Notes under the pieces: model-generated | The model's database searches: none | What the model saw: the letters and a program-made list of their open reading frames with translations, nothing else | Told to the model about the DNA's origin: nothing | Position numbers and translations under genes: made by a program | From: Hasllibacter halocynthiae | GTDB taxonomy: Bacteria > Pseudomonadota > Alphaproteobacteria > Rhodobacterales > Rhodobacteraceae | Assembly: GCF_003003095.1 (NCBI RefSeq) | Contig: NZ_PVTT01000002.1 | Coordinates: forward strand, 620,001-684,000 | Direction: 5' to 3' | DNA: 64,000 nucleotides | Shown: positions 7,808 through 17,602 of the stretch, in pieces | How positions within the stretch are numbered: the first letter of the stretch is position 1 | Layout: each line of letters opens with the position of its first letter

Positions 7808-10800
7808 TCAATCTGCCCCCCGCATCTCGGCGGCGGCGCGGGCCAGCGCGGCTTCGCGCAGCGCGGGGGGCACCTCGGTCAGCGTGGCGTCCGCCGTCCA
7901 GAGGATCGCGGTGCGCACCTTGCGGCTGGGGAACACGGGCGCGGCCAGGGCGGCATAGGCCCCGAGCTGCCGCAGAAGGCCCTCCGGCACCGCCTCGGGC
8001 GCGGCGGCGGGCAGGCGGTTCGACTTGTAGTCCACGATCAGGACCTCGCCCTCGCCCGGCACGATCCGGTCCACCGCGCCGAGCGCGGGGCCCAGCCCCG
8101 GCAGGTCGCCCGCCAGCGTCACCTCTGCCCGGGTGCCCGGCGCGAAGAGCGGCGCGAGGCGCGGCGCGTCCAGCACCGTCCGGGCCTCCGCGACCAGCAG
8201 GGGAAGGTCCTCCTCGCGCGCGGGCGGCTCGGCGGCGAGCAGGAGGTCCCGCGCCACCTCCATGTCCGGCAGGCCGGGATGGCGGGGCAGGTGCTCCAGC
8301 AAGAGGTGCAGGTGCGTGCCCCGCGCCAGCGCGCCGGGATCGGCCGCCTCGCCCGGCAGGGTCTTCGCCCCCCCGAGGCCCGAGGGCGAGACGGGCCCGG
8401 GATCGGTCCGCGCCCCGGAGAGCGCGGGAAGCGACCAGCCGTCCGGCGGCGCCGGGATCGCGGGGGCCTCCGGCCCGGGGCCGGCGGCCTCCATGCGTCC
8501 CCGCTCGACCCGCAGGCCGGTGCCGGTGGGGGTCTCGATCCGCTCGGCGCGGTCCTCCAGCCGGTCCTCGACGGCGGCGAACCAAGCGAGGTCGCGGTCC
8601 TTCATCTCGCCCGCGCCGGCGACGATCAGCCAGCTCTCCGCGCGCGTCATCGCTACGTAGAGCAGGCGGCGGTGCTCCTCCCAGCCCTCCTCGACGCTGG
8701 CCTCGATCAGCGCGCGCACCGGGGCAGGGGCGACCGCCTTCGACCCGCGCCAGATCGGCCCCGCGGGGGTGGCGAGGACCTCCGGCGCCTGCGGCGCCGC
8801 GCGCGAGACGGGCTTGGCCGTCTGCGGCACGATCACCACCGGGGCCTCCAGCCCCTTCGCGCCGTGGACCGTCATCACCCGAATCGCGCCGCCACCCTCG
8901 TCCATCACGCGCTTGATCTCGCTCGCGTCCTCGCGGACCCAGGAGACGAAGCCCGTGAGGGACGGCACCGCCCGCGCCTCGTAGTCCAGCGCCAGCCCGA
9001 GGAGCGCGTCGATCCCCTCCTCGGCCTCGCGGCCCAGCCGCGCGACGAGGCGCCGGCGCCCCCCGTGCCGGACGAGGGCCCGCTCCAGCAGCTCGAAGGG
9101 GCGCAGGAAGCCGGTCTGCGCGCGCAGGTCCCGCAGCATCGCGACCACCTCGCCATGCCGGCCCTCGGCCCTGCGCAGCGCCTCCCACAAGGTGCCGGGG
9201 CGCGCGTGGGCCAGCGCGAAGAGGTGCCCCTCCGAGAGCCCGCAGAGCGGCGAGCGCAGGACCTCCGCCAGCGCGAGGTCGTCCTCCTCCAGCGAGAGGA
9301 ACGCCAGCAGCGAGACGAGGTCGCGCACCGCCAGCTCCTCCAGCACGCGCAGCCGGTCCGCGCCGGCCACGGGCAGCAGCCCCCCGGTGCGGGCGTCGCG
9401 CTGCTTCAGCCCGCGGATGATCTCCTGGAACAGCACCCCGCGCGAGCGCAGCAGGATCAGCACGTCGCCCGGCCGCACGGGCCGCACGGCGCCCTTCGTG
9501 GCCACGGGCGCGCCCTCGCGGATCATCCGCTCGACGCCTTCGACGACCTTCGCGGCCAGCCGCACGTCGGCGGCGTCCTCGGGCAGCGCGTCGATCGGGT
9601 CGCGGAAGCTCTCGGGGCTCGCGGCCTCGGCGGGCTCGACGGCGGGCCAGATGTCCACCCGGCCCGGCATCGCCTCGCGGAAGGCGAGGTGGCGCGTCTC
9701 GCCCACCCCCGGCGCGCCCGAGAGGACCGCGTCCACCGCCCCCAGCACCGCGTCCGACGAGCGGAAGGAATGCAGCAGCTCGACCCGGCGGAAGGGCTTG
9801 CCGGCGGCGGCGAAGCGCCGCTCGAACGCGTCCGCGCGGGCCTCGAAGCCGCCCGGCTCGGCCCCCTGGAAGCCGTAGATCGACTGCTTGGGGTCGCCCA
9901 CCACGAAGAGCGAGCGCCCCCCCTCGCCCCCGCTGCGCGCGCCCTCCCCTGCGGTGAACTCCTCCGTCAGGGCCTCTATCACGTCCCATTGCATGGGCGC
10001 GGTGTCCTGCGCCTCGTCCACGAGGACGTGGTCGATCCCCCCGTCCATCCGGTAGAGGACCCAGGCCGCCGCGGGCCCCCGCATCAGGGCGCGGGTGCGC
10101 CGGATCAGGTCGTCGAAGTCGAGAAGCCCCGCCCGCAGCTTGGCGGCGTCCCACCCGGCCAGGAACGCCTTCGCGAAGCGGCGCAGCGCATGGGCGTTGC
10201 GCGCCACCGTGCGCGCGCGGGCCAGGGCCGCGACCTCCGCCGCCCGCTCCTTGAAGGCGTCCCACTCAGCCAGGGGGAAGCCCGGCTTCCCGCGCGTGCC
10301 CTTCGTGGGGAAGCGGTCCAGCTTCGGCGCGCCGGGGCGCTTCGTCTCGGGCCCGTAGGTCAGCAGGTCGATCCATCCCAGCACGCCCTCGGGCCCGAAG
10401 GGCGGCGCGGCGCGCAGCTTGTCCGCGTCGGCCATGTCGGTCTTCGACCCCGCGTCGAAGAAGGGGATCGCGGCGCGCACCAGGTCGGCCTCGCCCCCCT
10501 CGAGGAGCGTCGCCGACAGGTCCTCGGGCGCGCCCTCCAGCCCCAGCCAGGCGTCCAGCGGGACCTCCGGCGCCTCCTCGAAGCGGTCGCGGCCCTTGGC
10601 CACCTCCAGGGCCAGCTCGCGCATCGGCCCGCCGGTCAGGCGCGCCGCGCCGCCGATCGCCTCCGCGCCCTCCGGCTCGCGCGCCATCGCGTCGAGGACC
10701 CTTTCGGCCATCTCCTCGGCCTGCCGCTCGTCCATCTCCTCGAAGGCGGGCGAGACGCCGGCCTCCAGCGGGAACCGCCGCAGCAGCGAGGCGCAGAGCG

Positions 10801-11197
10801 AGTGGATCGTCTGGATCTTCAGCCCGCCCGGCGTCTCGATCGCCCGGCCGAACAGCGTGCGCGCCCGCCGCAGGAGGATTGCGCGGTCGATGTCGGGCGC
10901 GCCCAGCGCCTCCATCGCGGGGACCAGCTCGGCGTCGGGCATCATCGCCCACGTCCCGAGCCGGTCGAACAGGCGGTTCTGCATCTCTGCCGCGGCGGCC
11001 TTCGTGAAGGTCAGGCAGAGGATGCGCTGCGGCTGCACCCCCGTCAGCAGCAGGCGCGCCACCCGGTCCGTCAGCACCTTCGTCTTGCCCGAGCCCGCGT
11101 TCGCCGACACCCAGGCCGAGGCCGCCGGGTCCGCCGCCCGCCGCTGCGCCTCGGTCGCGTCGTCGACGCCGCCCGCCGGGACCAGGGGCGCGCTCAT
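7808..11197 (-). CDS. addA: Double-strand break repair helicase-nuclease AddA
   Basis: 1129 aa, normal for the alphaproteobacterial AddA. It is the UvrD-like helicase and nuclease subunit of the AddAB complex, which resects double-strand ends to Chi-like sites for RecA loading. Seen: Walker A ANAGSGKT (about 32-39), [12 protein letters not shown], motif [15 protein letters not shown] (about 391), [14 protein letters not shown], the [14 protein letters not shown] and LYVAMTRAE helicase motifs, and a C-terminal RecB-like nuclease with AVDRI and [10 protein letters not shown] (about 1055). The ATG overlaps the addB stop as ATGA, so the two subunits are translationally coupled. Confidence 0.97.
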   Translation of the reverse strand: MSAPLVPAGGVDDATEAQRRAADPAASAWVSANAGSGKTKVLTDRVARLLLTGVQPQRILCLTFTKAAAAEMQNRLFDRLGTWAMMPDAELVPAMEALGAPDIDRAILLRRARTLFGRAIETPGGLKIQTIHSLCASLLRRFPLEAGVSPAFEEMDERQAEEMAERVLDAMAREPEGAEAIGGAARLTGGPMRELALEVAKGRDRFEEAPEVPLDAWLGLEGAPEDLSATLLEGGEADLVRAAIPFFDAGSKTDMADADKLRAAPPFGPEGVLGWIDLLTYGPETKRPGAPKLDRFPTKGTRGKPGFPLAEWDAFKERAAEVAALARARTVARNAHALRRFAKAFLAGWDAAKLRAGLLDFDDLIRRTRALMRGPAAAWVLYRMDGGIDHVLVDEAQDTAPMQWDVIEALTEEFTAGEGARSGGEGGRSLFVVGDPKQSIYGFQGAEPGGFEARADAFERRFAAAGKPFRRVELLHSFRSSDAVLGAVDAVLSGAPGVGETRHLAFREAMPGRVDIWPAVEPAEAASPESFRDPIDALPEDAADVRLAAKVVEGVERMIREGAPVATKGAVRPVRPGDVLILLRSRGVLFQEIIRGLKQRDARTGGLLPVAGADRLRVLEELAVRDLVSLLAFLSLEEDDLALAEVLRSPLCGLSEGHLFALAHARPGTLWEALRRAEGRHGEVVAMLRDLRAQTGFLRPFELLERALVRHGGRRRLVARLGREAEEGIDALLGLALDYEARAVPSLTGFVSWVREDASEIKRVMDEGGGAIRVMTVHGAKGLEAPVVIVPQTAKPVSRAAPQAPEVLATPAGPIWRGSKAVAPAPVRALIEASVEEGWEEHRRLLYVAMTRAESWLIVAGAGEMKDRDLAWFAAVEDRLEDRAERIETPTGTGLRVERGRMEAAGPGPEAPAIPAPPDGWSLPALSGARTDPGPVSPSGLGGAKTLPGEAADPGALARGTHLHLLLEHLPRHPGLPDMEVARDLLLAAEPPAREEDLPLLVAEARTVLDAPRLAPLFAPGTRAEVTLAGDLPGLGPALGAVDRIVPGEGEVLIVDYKSNRLPAAAPEAVPEGLLRQLGAYAALAAPVFPSRKVRTAILWTADATLTEVPPALREAALARAAAEMRGAD

Positions 11198-14151
11198 CCG
11201 ACGGGCGCCACGGGCGCGGGGTCGGCCAGGCCCCATTCGCCCCGCCGGGCGAGGTGGTCGTACTCGCCCCTGTCGGCCGCCTTCTCGGGCGCGGCCTGCG
11301 CGCGAAAGCCGCGCCCGGGCTCGCGGTAGGCCTGCAGGAGGGCCACGAGGTCGCCCCGCACCCGCGCCGGCGGCATGTCCTGAAGGGGCGCGTCCGCCAC
11401 CTTGGGGTCGCGCGCCACGCGCATGTGCCGCGCCGCGAGGCAGCGCATCGGGCCCAGCCGCTCCCAGGCGCCCTCCTCCAGCATCATCGCCTCGATGAGG
11501 AGCTGCGGCTCGAACGCCTTCTGCGCCCTCTCCGAGGGCAGGGTGCCGGTCTTGTAGTCCCAGATCACCCCGCCGCCGCGCGCCCGGTCGATCCGGTCGG
11601 CCGTCGCCCTCAGCGTGCCCACCGGCCCGAGGTCCAACACGCCCTCCTCCTCGCGCAGCACGACCGCGCCCTCCGCGCGGGCCTCGGCCAGGCGGTCCAC
11701 CAGCCAGTCGGCGATCCCCTCGATCTGCGCCAGCCAGCCGCGCCGCTCGCCCGGCCAGGGCGCGCCCTCCTCGAAGACCTCCGCGAAGACGCCCAGGAGG
11801 CGCGCCCGCTCGGCGTCGTGGTCCGCGCGCGGCGGCTCGGCCGTCAGCCGCTCCAGCGCCCGGTGCACGAGGATGCCGCGAAGCGCCCCGTCCGGCTTCG
11901 GCCGGAGCGAGTGGAGCGGGTAGAGGCCCAGCGTCTGGCGCGCGTAGACCGCGTAGGGGTCGCGGATCAGCAGCCGGACGCTCGACGGCGACCAGCGCGA
12001 GGGGCGGGCCGAGACGGGCGGCGCGGGCGCGGGCCGCGGCTCGGGCGGGACGGGGGCGCCGGGCTCGTCCAGCGCCTCGGCCCGCCGCAGCCAGGCCGCG
12101 CCCGCGCCCCGCATCGCCGCCAGGGCGTCCGGCCCCCCCGTCCCCGGCAGCCCCTTCAGGAGCTGCACGAGCCGCGCGAGGTGGCGCGAGGGCACGGTGG
12201 ACGCCTCGCCGTCGCGCACCGCGCGGCTCAGCCAGACCTCCGGGGCGTTCGCCGCCTGCTGGAAGTCGTGCGCGACGAGGCCGATCCGCCGCTCGGGCAG
12301 GGGCAGGCCGGCGCGCTTGCGAAGCGCCCGGTTCAGCCAGGGGTCGGGGTCGGGCGCGCCGGGCCAGACCGCGTCGTTCAGCCCGCCGAGGATGGCGAGG
12401 TCCACGCCCCCGATCCGCGCCTCCTGCGTGCCGAGGATGCGCACGCGCTTGTCCACCACCTCCGAGCGGCGGACCTCCTGCCGCCCGAGGAAGGCGTCCA
12501 GAAGCCCCGAATAGTCCCTCTCGTCCATCGCGCCGCCATGGGGCGCCTCCCGCGCGAGGTCCTCCATCGCCCGCAGCGCCGCCTCCCCCGCGGCCTTCTC
12601 CCAGAGCTCTCCGGCCCCCTCGCCCCCCGGTCCGGCGGCGAGGCGCTGCGCGAGGTCCACGTGCCGCGCGACGTGCCCGCCCAGCGGCAGCGTGGCCGGG
12701 ACCAGCGCCTCCACGATCCCGCCGAGCCAGGCGCACCAGGGGCCGCACCCCTCCTCGTCGCGCTCGGCCGCCCAGCGGGCGAAGTCGTCCGCGCGCGGGT
12801 AGGGCGGCCCGTGCCGCCGGAGCTGCAGCTCCAGCGCGCGGACCCAGCGCAGGTGCTCGAGCCGCCCGGCGCCCGAATGGACGAGGGGGTGCTTCAGCAG
12901 CGCGATCAGCGGCTCGATCCCGATGCGGTCCAAGGGCAGGCGCGCCGCCTCGCGCAGAAGGCGCCCGGGCGCCGAGAGGTGCAGCGGCACGCCCGCGCTG
13001 TCGTCCGGGATCACCCCCCACCGGCCCAGCAGCGCCGTCACCCGCCGCGCCAGGACCCGGTCCGGCGTCACGAGGGCGGCGCGAAGGCCCCGCGCCGCCG
13101 CGTCCCGCAGCCCCAGCGCGATGGCGCCCGCCTCCTCGCGCGGGCCGGCCGCCTCCAGAAGGGTCATGCGCCCGGCCAGGGGCGCCAGCGGCCCCAGGCC
13201 CGGCCCCTCGGAGAGCCACTGGTCCGTCACCGGCGCCGGCCGCATCGCCAGCGAGATCAGCGCGCCCCGCCGCGGGTCGGGCGGGTCGGGCCGCGTCCAG
13301 GGCCGCACGTCGCCCGGACGGGCGTCCAGCGACCGCAGCAGGGCGCGGAACCGGTACTGGGGGTGGTCCTCCGCCGGCAGGGGCACGCCGTCCTCGACGG
13401 GGCCGTCCTCCTCCAGCGCGGACCAGAGCTCCTCGGGCATCTGGAAGTCGAAGCCCGGCAGCACCAGCGCGCCCTGCGGCAGGCGCGCCACCGCGCGCAT
13501 CAGGATCGCCGTCGCCCCGCGCGAGCCCGTCGAGCCGGCCACGATCACCGGCCCCTCCGGCGGGGCGGCCTCCCACCGCGCGGCGAGGGTCTCGGCCACC
13601 ACGCGCAGGCGACCGGCGACGTCGGGGGCGGCGCCCTCGTCGAAGAAGGGCGCGGCGATCCGCAGGAAGGCCAGGGCGCGGGACCAGTGGTCCGCCTGGT
13701 CGCCCACGTCCAGCGCCTCCAGCGCGTCCGGGCCGACCCCCTCGCCGTGCATCTCCTCGAAGAGGGCGTTCAGGCTGTCGGCGAGCTCGTAGAGATGCGC
13801 CCGGCGCGGCGCGTCGCCGTCCGCCTCACGCGCCGCGATCAGCCCCGCGACGAGCTGCGTCAGCTCCAGCCGCCGCCGCAGGCGCGGCACCGCGGGGGCG
13901 AGGCCGGGCACGGGCGTCTCGGCGGCGACCTCCTCCAGCAGCATCAGGCGCGGCAAGGCGCGCGGCCCGCGGGCGGCCAGCTCCTCGGCGACGCGGCGGC
14001 GCATACGGGCGGTGTTCAGGATCACCGTCGCGCCCATCAAGGCGTCCGGCGCCGTCCCCGCCCGCGCGAGCAGCCCGTCGGCCAGCGCGCGGGGCGCGTC
14101 CACGCCCGGCGGCAGCCCGAAGAGGCGCGGCCCCTCAGCCGGCGGGAACAT
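11194..14151 (-). CDS. addB: Double-strand break repair protein AddB
   Basis: 985 aa, the partner of AddA. The N-terminus PRLFGLPPGVDAPRAL is characteristic of the alphaproteobacterial AddB. It has no Walker A motif, as expected for this branch, in which AddB contributes structure and a second nuclease rather than a motor. The C-terminal nuclease shows ATADRID and VIWDYKTGTLPS (about 864). The ATG at 14151 has GGAGG upstream inside murU, and the genes overlap by 17 bases. The stop overlaps the addA start. Confidence 0.95.
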   Translation of the reverse strand: MFPPAEGPRLFGLPPGVDAPRALADGLLARAGTAPDALMGATVILNTARMRRRVAEELAARGPRALPRLMLLEEVAAETPVPGLAPAVPRLRRRLELTQLVAGLIAAREADGDAPRRAHLYELADSLNALFEEMHGEGVGPDALEALDVGDQADHWSRALAFLRIAAPFFDEGAAPDVAGRLRVVAETLAARWEAAPPEGPVIVAGSTGSRGATAILMRAVARLPQGALVLPGFDFQMPEELWSALEEDGPVEDGVPLPAEDHPQYRFRALLRSLDARPGDVRPWTRPDPPDPRRGALISLAMRPAPVTDQWLSEGPGLGPLAPLAGRMTLLEAAGPREEAGAIALGLRDAAARGLRAALVTPDRVLARRVTALLGRWGVIPDDSAGVPLHLSAPGRLLREAARLPLDRIGIEPLIALLKHPLVHSGAGRLEHLRWVRALELQLRRHGPPYPRADDFARWAAERDEEGCGPWCAWLGGIVEALVPATLPLGGHVARHVDLAQRLAAGPGGEGAGELWEKAAGEAALRAMEDLAREAPHGGAMDERDYSGLLDAFLGRQEVRRSEVVDKRVRILGTQEARIGGVDLAILGGLNDAVWPGAPDPDPWLNRALRKRAGLPLPERRIGLVAHDFQQAANAPEVWLSRAVRDGEASTVPSRHLARLVQLLKGLPGTGGPDALAAMRGAGAAWLRRAEALDEPGAPVPPEPRPAPAPPVSARPSRWSPSSVRLLIRDPYAVYARQTLGLYPLHSLRPKPDGALRGILVHRALERLTAEPPRADHDAERARLLGVFAEVFEEGAPWPGERRGWLAQIEGIADWLVDRLAEARAEGAVVLREEEGVLDLGPVGTLRATADRIDRARGGGVIWDYKTGTLPSERAQKAFEPQLLIEAMMLEEGAWERLGPMRCLAARHMRVARDPKVADAPLQDMPPARVRGDLVALLQAYREPGRGFRAQAAPEKAADRGEYDHLARRGEWGLADPAPVAPVG

Positions 14152-14818
14152 CGCGCGCCTCCAGCATCCGCTCGGCCGCTCCGATCCCCTCGGGCGTGCC
14201 CACGTCCGTCCAGCGCCCCGGGTAGCGCAGCCCCCGAAGCGTCCCCCGCCCGATCATCGCGTCCCAGAGAAGGTTCAGCGAGAAGGCCCCTTCCGGCATC
14301 TCCCGCAGTCCGCCGGTCCGCAGCGCCTGCGCCCCGAGGAAGGCGTAGGCCCCGCCCCGCCGCAGCGCGCCCGCCTCGTCCATGTCGAAATCCCCCCGCG
14401 CGCGCCCCACCGCCCCCGCGGGGGCCAGCAGCAGCACCGCCTCCGCCGCGCCGTCCCACGCCCCCCGCAGGAGGGCGAGGGGGTTCGGCCCCCCGAACAC
14501 CCCGTCGGGGTTCAGCGTCAGCACGGGTCCCGGCCCCAGGACCGGCAGCGCCGCGCGCAGCCCGCCCCCGGTGTCGAGTATGGGGTCCTCGCGCAGCACG
14601 TGGACGCCACGCCCCTCCAGATGCCGCTCGATCTGGGCCGCCCGGTAGTGGGCGTTCACCACCACGGGCGCGCGCCCCGCCCCCAGCGCCAGCGCCCGGT
14701 CGAGCAGGGTCCGCCCCCCCACCTCGATCAGCGGCTTGGGCATCGCGTCGGTCAGCGGGCGCATCCGCGTCCCGAAGCCCGCCGCGAACACCATCAAAGC
14801 GTCGGGACGGTCCCGCAT
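14135..14818 (-). CDS. murU: N-acetylmuramate-1-phosphate uridylyltransferase (MurU-like nucleotidyltransferase)
   Basis: 227 aa, NTP_transferase fold. The nucleotide-binding signature FAAGFGTRMRPLTDAMPKPL occupies residues 11-30; VVVNAHYRAAQIE, EDPILDTGGGLRAALP and LTLNPDGVF follow, and it ends with GRWTDVGTPE. MurU makes UDP-MurNAc from MurNAc-1-P and UTP, letting recycled cell-wall sugar bypass de novo synthesis. The call rests on the family and on direct pairing with amgK, whose stop it overlaps by 25 bases. An internal ATG at 14794 forms a TGATG with the amgK stop and is a shorter alternative start. GGAGG precedes the chosen ATG. Confidence 0.88.
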   Translation of the reverse strand: MRDRPDALMVFAAGFGTRMRPLTDAMPKPLIEVGGRTLLDRALALGAGRAPVVVNAHYRAAQIERHLEGRGVHVLREDPILDTGGGLRAALPVLGPGPVLTLNPDGVFGGPNPLALLRGAWDGAAEAVLLLAPAGAVGRARGDFDMDEAGALRRGGAYAFLGAQALRTGGLREMPEGAFSLNLLWDAMIGRGTLRGLRYPGRWTDVGTPEGIGAAERMLEARDVPAG

Positions 14819-15777
14819 CGGGCCTCCAGGTCGGTCAGCACCCCCTCCGAAGGGGCGGGCAGGTCGAGGATCGGCGCCAGCGGGGCGGCCGCAGGATGGG
14901 CCAGGTTCCGCTGCACCTGGCCCCAGACCCGCGGGATCAGCCGCACGTAGCGCGGCCGGCCGAAATGCAGCGAGAGGCGCGCGCAGATCATGAGGACGCG
15001 GACCGCCCGCTGCAGGCCCATCACCGCGAGGGCCGCGTCCAGCCCCGCCCGGTCCCGGCCCGTGGCGGCCGCGAACCGCGCGACCGCCGCCTCCGCCACG
15101 GCGGGCGAGACGTCCCGCCGCGCGTCCTGCACGAGCGAGACGAGGTCGTACCCCGCCGGCGCCAGGGCCGCGTCCTGGAAGTCCAGCAGGCCCAGCCCGC
15201 CATCCCCCAGCACCACGAGGTTCTCGGCGTGGAAGTCCCGCAGCGCCATGGTGGCGGGCCCGCCGCAGACCTCCGCGATGCGGTCCCGCAGGGCGTCGCG
15301 CCAGGGGCAGGGGTCCTCCCGTCCCGCGTACCAGCGCCAGGCGAGGGCCGCGGCGTCCGCCATCTCGTCCGCGGCGTAGCGCGGCAGTCCCCGGGGCGCG
15401 CCGGCGCCGTCGATCCGCGTCAGGACGTCCGCCGCCCGGGCATAGAGCGCGCCCTCGCGCCCCGGCTCCCTCTCCAGCACCCGCGCGAGGAGGTCGTCGC
15501 CGAAATCCTCCAGCAGCAGCAGCCCTTCCACGGGATCCTCCGCGACGATCCGCGGCGGGCGCAGCCCCAGCGCGGCGAGGCGCGCGGCCACGTCGAGGAA
15601 CGGGCGCACGTCCTCGCCGAGGCCGGGGTCCGCGTCCATCAGGACGAAGGACCCCTCCGGCCCCTTCAGCCGCTCGTAGCGGCGAAGCCCGGCATCCCCC
15701 GCCAGCGGCGTGCGGCCGTCGCCCGCGCGCCCGGCCCGCCGCAGGAACGCGGCGACCTTCGCGGCCCTCTCAGGCAT
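14794..15777 (-). CDS. amgK: Anomeric MurNAc/GlcNAc kinase (AmgK-like aminoglycoside phosphotransferase fold)
   Basis: 327 aa, APH-like kinase. The catalytic loop is LRDFHAEN (180-186) and the metal-binding DFG-equivalent is LLDFQDA (about 197-203). Preceding sequence FVLMDADPGLGEDVRPFLDVA and LLLLEDFGDDLL is typical of the AmgK group. AmgK phosphorylates C1 of MurNAc or GlcNAc; MurU next door then activates the product, so the pair forms the anhydro-muropeptide salvage shunt known from Pseudomonas and Caulobacter that confers intrinsic fosfomycin tolerance. It overlaps tsaE by 8 bases and murU by 25. Confidence 0.88.
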   Translation of the reverse strand: MPERAAKVAAFLRRAGRAGDGRTPLAGDAGLRRYERLKGPEGSFVLMDADPGLGEDVRPFLDVAARLAALGLRPPRIVAEDPVEGLLLLEDFGDDLLARVLEREPGREGALYARAADVLTRIDGAGAPRGLPRYAADEMADAAALAWRWYAGREDPCPWRDALRDRIAEVCGGPATMALRDFHAENLVVLGDGGLGLLDFQDAALAPAGYDLVSLVQDARRDVSPAVAEAAVARFAAATGRDRAGLDAALAVMGLQRAVRVLMICARLSLHFGRPRYVRLIPRVWGQVQRNLAHPAAAPLAPILDLPAPSEGVLTDLEARCGTVPTL

Positions 15778-16237
15778 GGACCGCCCCCGCGAGCGCGGCC
15801 CGCAGCCCGTCCCAGCGCGGCCCGCCCGCCAGCTCCAGGACCCGGCCGTCGCCGTCGTGCCGCAGCGACAGGCGCAGCGCGTCCCGCGGTAGGACCCCCA
15901 TCCGCTCGGGCCACTCGATCAGGCAGATCGCCGTGCCCAGCGCGTCCTCCAGCCCCGTCTCCGCGACCTCGGACGGGTCCTCGATCCGGTAGAGGTCCGC
16001 ATGCCAGAGCTCGCCGAGCGGCGTGGCATAGGTCTGCACCAGCGTGAACGTGGGCGAGACGACCTCGACCTCCGGGCCGGCCAGCGCGCGGATCGCGGCG
16101 CGCGCGAGATGCGTCTTGCCCGCCCCCAGCTCGCCCGACAGCAGCACCGTCGCGCCGGGCGCGAGGTGCCGCGCCAGCGCCGCGCCCGCGGCGTCGGTCG
16201 CGTCCGGCCCCGGAAGGGAAAGGCGGGTCGTCGTCAT
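15770..16237 (-). CDS. tsaE: tRNA threonylcarbamoyladenosine biosynthesis ATPase TsaE
   Basis: 155 aa, the expected size. Walker A is SGELGAGKTH (about 34-43), followed by VVSPTFTLVQTY, the switch-like LWHADLYRIEDP and the IEWPER motif. These define the TsaE/YjeE family. It is the ATPase that resets the TsaB-TsaD complex, which makes the t6A37 modification on ANN-decoding tRNAs. Its partner tsaD is also in this window at 28245-29363. It is second in the leftward operon after the PAS-domain gene and overlaps amgK by 8 bases. Confidence 0.96.
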   Translation of the reverse strand: MTTTRLSLPGPDATDAAGAALARHLAPGATVLLSGELGAGKTHLARAAIRALAGPEVEVVSPTFTLVQTYATPLGELWHADLYRIEDPSEVAETGLEDALGTAICLIEWPERMGVLPRDALRLSLRHDGDGRVLELAGGPRWDGLRAALAGAVHA

Positions 16238-16285
16238 GCCGCCAGCATGGGGCGGCTCGCCGGGGGCCGCAACGGGTCTGGCGCG

Positions 16286-17482
16286 TCATTCCGCCGCCAT
16301 GGGCGCCCGGGCCCCGCCGCCGCTCTCCCGCGCGGCCCCGTCCGCCTCCGCGCCGTCCTCCTCCCCGCTCGGGCGAAAGCCCACGAGGACCCCTCCGCGC
16401 GGCAGCGCCACCGTCCGCACCCGAAGGTCCGACCCCTCCGCCCGGGGTACGGCGCCCTGCCAGCCCCGCCGCGCGCCGGGGGCGAGGGCCGCGTCGAGCG
16501 CGCGCCAGGCCTCCTCGTCGCCGCCGCGCGCGCGCCAGGTCAGCCGGGCCTGCGACAGGCAGGCGTCGCCCAGCGTCTGCCGCGGATCGGTCCCCCAGAG
16601 GCGCGCATAGGCGGCGTTCGACAGCACCAGCACGCCCTGCGCCGAGAAGACCGCGACCGCCTCGTCCAGGCTGTCGGCCACCGCCTGGCCCAGCTCCAGC
16701 TCGGCGCGCAGCAGGCGGATCGTGTCGACCGAATCGCTCACGTCCTCGATCAGCAGCGCGGCCGCCCCGCCCGGATGGGGCCGGCCCGAGACGCGCCAGC
16801 TCCGCCCGTCGGGCAAGTCCCAGCTCTGGAGGAGCGTGCCGTCCCGCGCGCCGGCCTCCAGCCGGGCGATCCCGTCGCGCCAGGCGCTCCAGTTGCGCGG
16901 CTCGGGCAGCACGCGCGCCTCGCGCAGCCGGTCCAGGAGGTCGGAGAGGCGCGGCCGCGCGATCAGCACGCCCGGCTCGATGCCCGTGAGGTCGGCGAAG
17001 GCGGGGTTGAACGTGGTCAGCCGGCCGTCCGCGTCGAACACCCCGAGGCCGACGGGAAGGTGCGCGAAGGTCTCCGTCAGCGCGCGGCTCACGCTGGCAT
17101 CGGGGGCATCGGGGGCATCGGGGGCATCGGGGGCTTCGGGCGCCTTGCGGTGCCCCGAAGGCGCGCGCGCGGACGGCCGCGCCACCGGGCCGGGTCCTTC
17201 TCCGGCCACGTCGTCGGGCATTCCGACGGCCGCGTCGACGAGCGTTCCGTCGGGCGCTTCCGCGACCGCTTCGTCGGACGGCTCTCTCCGCGTTTCCCCC
17301 TGCGTTTCCCCCTGCGTTTCACCCGGCGTCGTTCCCCGTGCCGGCCCGTCCGCGGCGCCGGCGGCCCGCCGGGACCCCGGGGGCACGCCCGCCCGACCCG
17401 CCGCCGCCCGCGCGGCGAGCCGCGGCAGGCCGAAGCCCAGCGCGGCGCAGAGGAGCACGACGGCAAGCTCGACTGTGGTCAC
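16286..17482 (-). CDS. PAS-domain protein with N-terminal membrane anchor and no kinase domain
   Basis: 398 aa from a GTG with GAGGAGG upstream. One N-terminal hydrophobic helix (LAVVLLCAALGFGLP) is followed by a low-complexity acidic linker (about 35-135) containing GETQGETQGET and repeated Ala-Pro-Asp units. Two PAS-like domains come next (LPVGLGVFDADGRLTTFNPAFADLTG, in blocks, and a second centred on DEAVAVFSAQGVLVLSNAAYARLWG). It then ends without histidine kinase H-box, HATP domain or output module. It looks like the sensory half of a histidine kinase. The gene sits directly upstream of tsaE in the same direction. Function unknown. Two short tandem DNA repeats lie within the linker. Confidence 0.75.
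   Translation of the reverse strand: MTTVELAVVLLCAALGFGLPRLAARAAAGRAGVPPGSRRAAGAADGPARGTTPGETQGETQGETRREPSDEAVAEAPDGTLVDAAVGMPDDVAGEGPGPVARPSARAPSGHRKAPEAPDAPDAPDAPDASVSRALTETFAHLPVGLGVFDADGRLTTFNPAFADLTGIEPGVLIARPRLSDLLDRLREARVLPEPRNWSAWRDGIARLEAGARDGTLLQSWDLPDGRSWRVSGRPHPGGAAALLIEDVSDSVDTIRLLRAELELGQAVADSLDEAVAVFSAQGVLVLSNAAYARLWGTDPRQTLGDACLSQARLTWRARGGDEEAWRALDAALAPGARRGWQGAVPRAEGSDLRVRTVALPRGGVLVGFRPSGEEDGAEADGAARESGGGARAPMAAE
17096..17140. repeat. In-frame 9-bp tandem repeat (GGCATCGGG x4 plus one variant)
   Basis: Four perfect copies of GGCATCGGG followed by GGCTTCGGG. On the minus strand they encode the repeated Pro-Asp-Ala units in the linker of the PAS protein. The period is a multiple of three, so copy-number changes by slippage would alter linker length without breaking the frame. 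Confidence 0.9.
17290..17325. repeat. In-frame 12-bp tandem repeat (GCGTTTCCCCCT, two perfect and one imperfect copy)
   Basis: Encodes Gly-Glu-Thr-Gln units in the PAS-protein linker on the minus strand. As with the nearby 9-bp array, slippage would keep the frame. Confidence 0.85.
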
Positions 17483-17602
17483 GCGGCGTTCCTCCTCTCG
17501 TCCCTATGGCGCCCGGCGGCGGATTCCCGGCCCGGGCGGCAAGGATGCCCGCCTGGGGTAAACGGCAGGTTAACGCACCGCGCGCTGCCCCGCACGCAAC
17601 GG

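Noticed and set aside
7772-11329. Very long open frame antisense to addA
   Set aside because: In GC-rich DNA the frames opposite real genes lack stops. Its translation is Arg/Gly/His-rich with no family motif, while addA on the other strand has all helicase and nuclease motifs.
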